From an uncultured Prevotella sp. (GTDB lineage Bacteria > Bacteroidota > Bacteroidia > Bacteroidales > Bacteroidaceae), in assembly GCA_905210845.1 (NCBI GenBank), contig CAJLYG010000084.1, positions 1-11,522 on the forward strand: a stretch of 11,522 nt of DNA. Reading direction: 5' to 3'. Below, one piece after another: positions 7,246 to 11,522 of the stretch. The first letter of the stretch is position 1. Each line of letters begins with the position of its first letter. The position numbers and the translations under genes are program-made. Below the pieces are notes generated by a model. The model was not told where the DNA came from. It made no database searches and saw nothing but the letters and a program-made list of their open reading frames with translations.

Positions 7246-7254
7246 TACTTTTGT
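7246..7254 (+). promoter_or_regulatory. Candidate -7 promoter element for the DUF2851-dprA operon
   Basis: The plus strand reads TACTTTTGT, matching TAnnTTTGY, and ends 21 nt before the DUF2851 ATG. No clear -33 TTTG is seen (a TTTC at 7220-7223 is 22 nt away). It is divergent from the dapB element within the same 155-nt gap. Confidence 0.45.
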
Positions 7255-7275
7255 GACCATAAACATACCACTATT

Positions 7276-8571
7276 ATGGAACAATTATTACATTACTGTT
7301 GGAGCCACAAATTATTTCCGCTGGGAGTACTAACTACTACAGATGGACAGTTGGTTGAAGTGATTGATACGGGACTGCATAATCGAAATGCAGGTCCTGA
7401 CTTCTTTAACGCCAAAATCAAGATTGGCGGCACACTCTGGGTTGGTAATGTCGAAATCCATGACAAGTCAAGCGATTGGTATTTGCACGGCCACCATCAC
7501 GATCCTCACTATGATAATGTCATCCTACATGTAGCAACAATCATTGACGCAGACGTTAAGACGTCCTTGGGAAGGGATGTCCCTCAGATGCGCTTGGATG
7601 TGCCTGATCAGGTGAGGAACCATTATCGTGAATTGCTTACTACCGCGCAATATCCACCCTGTTACAAGATTATACCTACACTCTCTCCACTGATGGTCCA
7701 TAGTTGGATGAGTGCTCTTCAGACTGAACGGTTGGAACAAAAAACGACCATGATCCTGGACCGGGTAAAAAGGTGTGGAGGATCGTGGGTGGCTGCCTAC
7801 TTTGTTACTTTAGCACGCAATTATGGGTTTGGCATTAATGGGGATGCTTTTGAGGCATGGGCCTTGAACATTCCTTTGGCATCTACAGCCCATCACCGTG
7901 ATAATCTTTTTCAGACAGAAGCAATCTTCTTTGGTCAGGCAGGACTCTTGGAGCTGAACTCCATTCCTCCAAAATATCAGAAGGACGCGCTCAACGAGGG
8001 CTACTTCGCCCGTCTACGTTCGGAATATCAATATCTTGCCCATAAGTTCCAGCTCAAGCCTATTGATGTAGCATGTTGGAGATTCTTGCGCTTGCGCCCT
8101 CAGAATTTTCCGCATATCCGTATCTCTCAGCTGGCACATCTCTACTGCTCTCGTCGGGCAGGGCTTGACAAGATCATTGAATGTACAACGATCATTGACA
8201 TAGAGAATCTCTTGCGTACCCAAGTAACACCTTATTGGGAAACCCATTACACATTTGGCTCTACCAGTGAGAAAAATGAGAAGCATCTCTCCCCATTTTC
8301 TCTCAATTTGCTGGTGATCAATACGGTGATCCCCGTGCTCTTTGCCTATGGGCGGCATCATGGGGATGAAACGCTGTGCGACCGTGCCTTTGACTTCCTG
8401 GAACAGTTGAAGGCAGAGAACAATTATATTGTCAGAATGTGGAAAGAATGCGGATTGGATGTGCAATGTGCAGGAGACAGTCAGGCATTGATACAATTGA
8501 AGAAGGAATATTGTGACAAGCGGGACTGCCTCAGGTGCCGCATAGGATATGAATATTTAAAAATGAAATAA
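7276..8571 (+). CDS. DUF2851 family protein, function unknown
   Basis: The 431-residue protein begins MEQLLHYCWSHKLFP, which matches the usual start of DUF2851 proteins of Bacteroidota. I chose the ATG at 7276; a TTG at 7243 overlaps the predicted promoter. The conserved core is at 40-88: GPDFFNAKI, then VGNVEIHDKSSDW and a histidine-rich HGHHHDPHYDNVILHV segment. The spacing Asp42 ... Glu60-x-His62 looks like the D...(D/E)xK active site of restriction-like nucleases with His in place of Lys. The middle (about 140-300) is mostly helical. The C terminus ends with C392, C398, C413, C418 and C421 (C-x5-C-x14-C-x4-C-x2-C), a possible metal or Fe-S site. There is no signal peptide. It is followed after one base by the thioesterase gene and then dprA. 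Family membership is fairly secure; no function is established, and the nuclease idea is inference. Confidence 0.88.
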   Translation: MEQLLHYCWSHKLFPLGVLTTTDGQLVEVIDTGLHNRNAGPDFFNAKIKIGGTLWVGNVEIHDKSSDWYLHGHHHDPHYDNVILHVATIIDADVKTSLGRDVPQMRLDVPDQVRNHYRELLTTAQYPPCYKIIPTLSPLMVHSWMSALQTERLEQKTTMILDRVKRCGGSWVAAYFVTLARNYGFGINGDAFEAWALNIPLASTAHHRDNLFQTEAIFFGQAGLLELNSIPPKYQKDALNEGYFARLRSEYQYLAHKFQLKPIDVACWRFLRLRPQNFPHIRISQLAHLYCSRRAGLDKIIECTTIIDIENLLRTQVTPYWETHYTFGSTSEKNEKHLSPFSLNLLVINTVIPVLFAYGRHHGDETLCDRAFDFLEQLKAENNYIVRMWKECGLDVQCAGDSQALIQLKKEYCDKRDCLRCRIGYEYLKMK

Positions 8572-8572
8572 G

Positions 8573-8983
8573 ATGGACTATATTTTTGAAACAAAGATGG
8601 AAGTTCGTGACTATGAATGCGACATCCAGGGAATTGTCAACAATGCCAACTATTTGCATTACATTGAACACACTCGTCATCAGTTCTTGTTGGCAACAGG
8701 ACTTAGTTTCGCCAAGATGCACGAGAAAGGGGTTGATGCAGTGGTGGCACGGATGAACCTCCAGTTTAAGACCCCGCTCCGTTGTGATGATGTTTTCCTC
8801 TCCCGTCTTGCATTGGAAAAAGATGGGCTGAGGTATGTCTTTCATCAAGATATCTATCGCGCCAATGATGAGAAACTGTGCTTCCGCAGCAAAGTGGAAT
8901 TGGTTTGCTTGATTAACGGTAAATTAGGCAACAGTGAGGAGTATGATCGCGCTTTTGCCAAATATCTTCATCAGCAAGAATGA
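8573..8983 (+). CDS. Hotdog-fold acyl-CoA thioesterase (YbgC/4HBT type)
   Basis: The 136-residue protein has the 4-hydroxybenzoyl-CoA thioesterase signature: VRDYECDIQGIVNNANYLHY (11-30), with Asp17 at the position of the family's catalytic acid. The central helix continues through EHTRHQFL, and strands such as MNLQFKTPLRCDD (62-74) follow. Length is normal for a single hotdog domain, which works as a dimer or tetramer in the cytoplasm hydrolysing acyl-CoA thioesters. The substrate cannot be told from sequence. Its ATG starts one base after the DUF2851 TAA, and dprA starts one base after its TGA, so all three are probably translationally coupled. Coupling of such a thioesterase with dprA is familiar in Bacteroidales as I recall, but no functional link is known to me. 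Confidence 0.9.
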   Translation: MDYIFETKMEVRDYECDIQGIVNNANYLHYIEHTRHQFLLATGLSFAKMHEKGVDAVVARMNLQFKTPLRCDDVFLSRLALEKDGLRYVFHQDIYRANDEKLCFRSKVELVCLINGKLGNSEEYDRAFAKYLHQQE

Positions 8984-8984
8984 C

Positions 8985-10112
8985 ATGGATGCCCAAGAGA
9001 TTATCAATACCATAGCACTTACCCGGATAAATTATTTTAACCTGGCTGGATTGTTGGAGCTGTATCGGAGATTAGGGTCTGCATCAGCGGTCATGGAGCA
9101 CCGGCAGGATATCCGGGATATTCTTCCCGACGCTTCTCCCCGGTTGGTAGAAGCGTTCCGGGATGTCAGTGAGCCTCTGCGCCTGGCGGTCGCAGAATAT
9201 GAGTACGACCAGCAGCATCATATCCTGCCTTTGTGCATGAATGATGACCGATATCCGCAAAGGTTGCGGGAATGCCCGGATGCTCCTTTAATGCTGTTCT
9301 ACCGAGGGAGTGCCGACCTCAATCAAGCCAAGGTTATTAACATTGTTGGAGCGCGCCATTGCACCCCTTATGGAGTGGATCTCATTCGTCACTTTATCCA
9401 GGACCTTAGGCTCTATTGCCCACAGGTGCTTATCGTTAGCGGATTGGCGTATGGCGTGGACATCAACGCCCACCGGAATGCGTTAAAGAACGGTTTTGAG
9501 ACTATCGGGGTGTTAGCACATGGATTGGACTATCTCTATCCTTCCGCACACAGGAAAACGGCGATAGAGATGCTCTCACACGGAGGGCTTCTGACTGAGT
9601 TTATGACGCATACCAATGCGGACAAGATCAACTTCGTTAGGCGGAATCGTATCGTGGCTGGTATTTCTGATGCTTGTATCTTAGTGGAGAGTGCTGCTCA
9701 TGGGGGAGGGCTCATCACTGCGGATATTGCCAGAAGCTATGACCGGGATGTGTTTGCCTTCCCTGGAGCTGTAGGTGCTACGTATAGTGAGGGCTGCAAT
9801 CGTCTTATCCGTGACAATGGAGCGGGACTGATCACAAGCGCCGATGATTTTGTGAAGGGAATGGGGTGGTTGGGTGACCAACAGTTGGAAGATGCCCGGC
9901 AAAAGGGAATCGAACGACAACTGTTTCCCCAGCTCAATGGCGATGAGCAACGTGTCGTGGATGTCTTACAGAAGAATAACGACCTGCAAATCAGTCTTTT
10001 GACTGTCCAAACGGGTATCCCCATTCATAAGTTGACAGTCATATTGTTTAACTTAGAGATGAAGGGGGTACTCACTGCTTTGGCAGGTGGGAACTATCAT
10101 TTACTGAGATGA
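8985..10112 (+). CDS. dprA: DNA-processing protein DprA
   Basis: DprA binds incoming single-stranded DNA during natural transformation and loads RecA; it is also common in species not known to be competent. The 375-residue product has an N-terminal helical (helix-hairpin-helix/SAM-like) region (1-75). Its Rossmann-fold core has INIVGARHCTPYG (118-130), VSGLAYGVDINAHR (151-164), GLDYLYP (180-186), RRNRIVAG (219-226), ESAAHGGGLITA (235-246) and AFPGAVG (258-264). A C-terminal winged helix (about 320-375) matches the DML1-like domain. I chose the ATG at 8985, one base after the thioesterase stop; an in-frame GTG at 8934 would lie inside the thioesterase gene. It is the last gene of the operon. 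The M16 peptidase gene ends 18 nt beyond on the other strand, with no clear terminator between. Confidence 0.95.
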   Translation: MDAQEIINTIALTRINYFNLAGLLELYRRLGSASAVMEHRQDIRDILPDASPRLVEAFRDVSEPLRLAVAEYEYDQQHHILPLCMNDDRYPQRLRECPDAPLMLFYRGSADLNQAKVINIVGARHCTPYGVDLIRHFIQDLRLYCPQVLIVSGLAYGVDINAHRNALKNGFETIGVLAHGLDYLYPSAHRKTAIEMLSHGGLLTEFMTHTNADKINFVRRNRIVAGISDACILVESAAHGGGLITADIARSYDRDVFAFPGAVGATYSEGCNRLIRDNGAGLITSADDFVKGMGWLGDQQLEDARQKGIERQLFPQLNGDEQRVVDVLQKNNDLQISLLTVQTGIPIHKLTVILFNLEMKGVLTALAGGNYHLLR

Positions 10113-10130
10113 CATCCATGTAAGGCAATG

Positions 10131-11357
10131 TTATTCAAAGGTAAGGGTTGTCAGTCGGTCTTTGACAAAGAGGTCCTGAGCCACTTGCTGGATCTCTTCG
10201 GCAGTGACCGCGTCGATTTCTTGGTAGAGATGGATGATATCTTGTTCCCAGCCATAGTGCAAGAAACTCTTCCCGAAGTCTAATGCGAAATTCTCCCGGT
10301 TGTCGCAAGTCACAGCAATCTGTCCTTTGATCTGTTTCTTGGCTGCGCGCAATTGTGCCTCTGTCAGAGACTTTTCCATCATCTTATCCAGTTCTTTCCG
10401 GACTAACCTTTTACATTTGTCAATGTCTTGGGGATCGCATCCAAAATAGATGCCCCATACTCCTGTGTCACTATAGCTGAACATCACGCCTTCTACCGTA
10501 TAGACAAGCCCGTGATGTTCGCGGAGTGATACGTTCAAACGCGCATTCATACCGGGCCCTCCTAAAATATTGTTCAGTAAGTAGAGGGCAATCCTATGTG
10601 GATGGTGTACATCATAGCCTCTGGTGCCGATCATGACATGTGCCTGATGGGTACCCAGATCTTTGATGACCTCCTTCGCCTGATAAGAAGGGATCGCTGG
10701 AAGTACATCTGCTGCTAAAGACTGGGATGGGTGTAGGTCGATCGTTGCGCTTTTTAACAGCTTGATTACCCTCTTGAAATCTACATCACCAGATACGAAG
10801 AAAATGGCATTGTCCGGTCTATAGTGACGATGGACAAATCGAAGGGCATCCTCTGTTGTATAACGACGGATCTGTTGGGCTTCCCCTAAGATATAATGTC
10901 CTAAGGGATGTCCTTCAAAGATGATATTCTCAAATTCGTCATAAATTAGGTCGGCAGGAGAGTCATTGTAAATCTCGATCTCATCGCAGATGACTTCTAC
11001 TTCCTTGTCGATCTCGTTTTGAGGATATGTACTATGGAAGACGATATCTGTGAGTAGGTCGATGGCGCGTCCCAAATGTTCTTTTTGGATAGTGGCATAG
11101 TACACTGTGTCCTCTTTGTTGGTGTAAGCATTCAGATTGCCACCCACGCTTTCAAGGCAGTTCCTGACATGCCATGCTCTGCGGTGTGTGGTTCCTTTAA
11201 AGGTCATGTGTTCACAGAAATGTGCCATGCCCTCTTCGCCAGGGCACTCATCGCGGGCTCCCACATTCACTTCATATCCGCAGTAGACCACCGGAGAAGT
11301 GCTGGGCTGATGGATGATTCGAAGTCCGTTCTGTAATGTATAAGTATTATATTTCAT
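10131..11357 (-). CDS. M16 family zinc metallopeptidase (insulinase/processing-peptidase type)
   Basis: The 408-residue product has the inverted zinc motif HXXEH at residues 46-50 (HFCEH). Glu126 lies 76 residues after the last His and matches the usual third zinc ligand in EVICDEIEIY. The N-terminal catalytic half is followed by the homologous inactive half, with the conserved GGPGMNARLNVSLREHHGLVYTV region (from about 269). The length fits the compact M16B group, which forms clamshell dimers and cleaves small or unfolded peptides. There is no signal peptide, so it is probably cytoplasmic; many longer Bacteroidota M16 proteins are periplasmic. The substrate is unknown. It is a single-gene unit convergent with dprA and divergent from the sugar kinase. 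A -7 element ends 7 nt before the ATG. Confidence 0.93.
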   Translation of the reverse strand: MKYNTYTLQNGLRIIHQPSTSPVVYCGYEVNVGARDECPGEEGMAHFCEHMTFKGTTHRRAWHVRNCLESVGGNLNAYTNKEDTVYYATIQKEHLGRAIDLLTDIVFHSTYPQNEIDKEVEVICDEIEIYNDSPADLIYDEFENIIFEGHPLGHYILGEAQQIRRYTTEDALRFVHRHYRPDNAIFFVSGDVDFKRVIKLLKSATIDLHPSQSLAADVLPAIPSYQAKEVIKDLGTHQAHVMIGTRGYDVHHPHRIALYLLNNILGGPGMNARLNVSLREHHGLVYTVEGVMFSYSDTGVWGIYFGCDPQDIDKCKRLVRKELDKMMEKSLTEAQLRAAKKQIKGQIAVTCDNRENFALDFGKSFLHYGWEQDIIHLYQEIDAVTAEEIQQVAQDLFVKDRLTTLTFE

Positions 11358-11364
11358 GATGGGT

Positions 11365-11373
11365 GCAAAAATA
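11365..11373 (-). promoter_or_regulatory. Candidate -7 promoter element for the M16 peptidase
   Basis: The minus strand reads TATTTTTGC, matching TAnnTTTGY, with just 7 nt to the peptidase ATG. No -33 TTTG is seen at 19-21 nt upstream. If real, the leader would be only a few bases. Confidence 0.4.
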
Positions 11374-11384
11374 ACAATTTTTAC

Positions 11385-11416
11385 TTTGTTATTTGATTAA
11401 AAATTCAGATATTTGC
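11385..11416 (+). promoter_or_regulatory. Candidate promoter of the sugar kinase gene
   Basis: TTTG at 11385-11388 and GATATTTGC at 11408-11416 are 19 nt apart. This matches the Bacteroidales -33/-7 layout, with one mismatch in the -7 element (G for T in TAnnTTTGY). The -7 element ends 19 nt before the kinase ATG. It is the only candidate here with both halves at standard spacing. Confidence 0.5.
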
Positions 11417-11435
11417 ACATCAAACATAAAAAAGG

Positions 11436-11522
11436 ATGCGTAAAGTAATAGGTATTGGCGAGACGGTTCTCGACATTATATTCAAAAAAGGACTTCCCAT
11501 ACATCGGGGAATGGTGAAGGAG
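11436..11522 (+). CDS. PfkB/ribokinase-family sugar kinase, 3' end outside window
   Basis: Only 29 codons are visible, starting at the ATG at 11436 and open to the window end. The peptide begins MRKVIGIGETVLDIIFKKG, the typical first strand and turn of PfkB-family carbohydrate kinases, in which GIGE(T/L)xxD contributes to the sugar-binding site. These cytoplasmic enzymes phosphorylate sugars such as fructose or ribose with ATP. The substrate cannot be deduced from this fragment, and the ATP-binding DxxGAGD motif lies outside the window. An A-rich run with AGG directly abuts the ATG, too close for a normal Shine-Dalgarno site. It is divergent from the M16 peptidase gene with a 78-nt shared upstream region. 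Confidence 0.75.
   Translation, partial: MRKVIGIGETVLDIIFKKGLPIHRGMVKE

Noticed and set aside
7243..7275. Eleven-codon extension of the DUF2851 protein
   Set aside because: It begins with TTG next to the -7 element. The family start MEQLLHY fits the ATG at 7276.
8934..8984. GTG start for dprA inside the thioesterase gene
   Set aside because: The ATG one base after the thioesterase stop matches the family N terminus and the coupling pattern of the operon.
1..11522. CRISPR arrays, tRNA/rRNA genes, transposases, toxin-antitoxin pairs
   Set aside because: I read both strands for regularly spaced repeats, CCA-ending cloverleaf-like segments and mobile-element proteins and saw none.

Overview
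The window looks like a chromosomal segment of a member of the Bacteroidota, most likely Bacteroidales and perhaps Prevotella-like (the genus is a guess). The reasons are the gene content (a long LepB beside a degenerate S26 paralogue, a WbqC-like protein, a DUF2851 protein, a compact M16 peptidase), the near absence of Shine-Dalgarno sequences, and repeated upstream elements that fit the Bacteroidales -7 consensus TAnnTTTGY. Most of it is ordinary core metabolism and maintenance. I see no tRNA, rRNA, CRISPR array, insertion sequence or phage gene.

Layout. (1) 2-1552, plus strand: the 3' part of a glycoside-hydrolase-like gene related to GH67 alpha-glucuronidases. It runs in from the left edge and is clearly more AT-rich than everything else. 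(2) 1563-1611: a long stem-loop between this gene and the convergent ruvB. (3) 1675-7120, minus strand: read in transcription order, dapB, lepB, a small S26-like protein lacking the catalytic serine, a WbqC-like gene, a dusB-type dihydrouridine synthase, and ruvB. The first four genes are packed at +5, +3 and -10 nt, so they form an operon. dusB (42 nt gap) and ruvB (168 nt gap) each have their own candidate -7 element. (4) 7121-7275: a divergent promoter region. (5) 7276-10112, plus strand: DUF2851, a hotdog acyl-CoA thioesterase and dprA, with single-base gaps between genes. (6) 10131-11357, minus strand: an M16 zinc peptidase converging on dprA with only 18 nt between them. (7) 11436 to the end, plus strand: the first 29 codons of a PfkB-type sugar kinase, divergent from the peptidase.

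How the genes work together. The dapB operon combines lysine/diaminopimelate synthesis with preprotein processing at the inner membrane. dprA and ruvB both act on recombining DNA but lie in different transcription units. The peptidase and kinase are separate units.

The parts most worth a second look are the apparently inactive, cysteine-rich S26 paralogue next to LepB, the uncharacterised DUF2851 protein encoded with dprA (it has a possible nuclease-like D...ExH motif and a C-terminal cysteine cluster), and the compositionally foreign GH67-like gene. I do not see convincing evidence for a wholly new multi-gene system.
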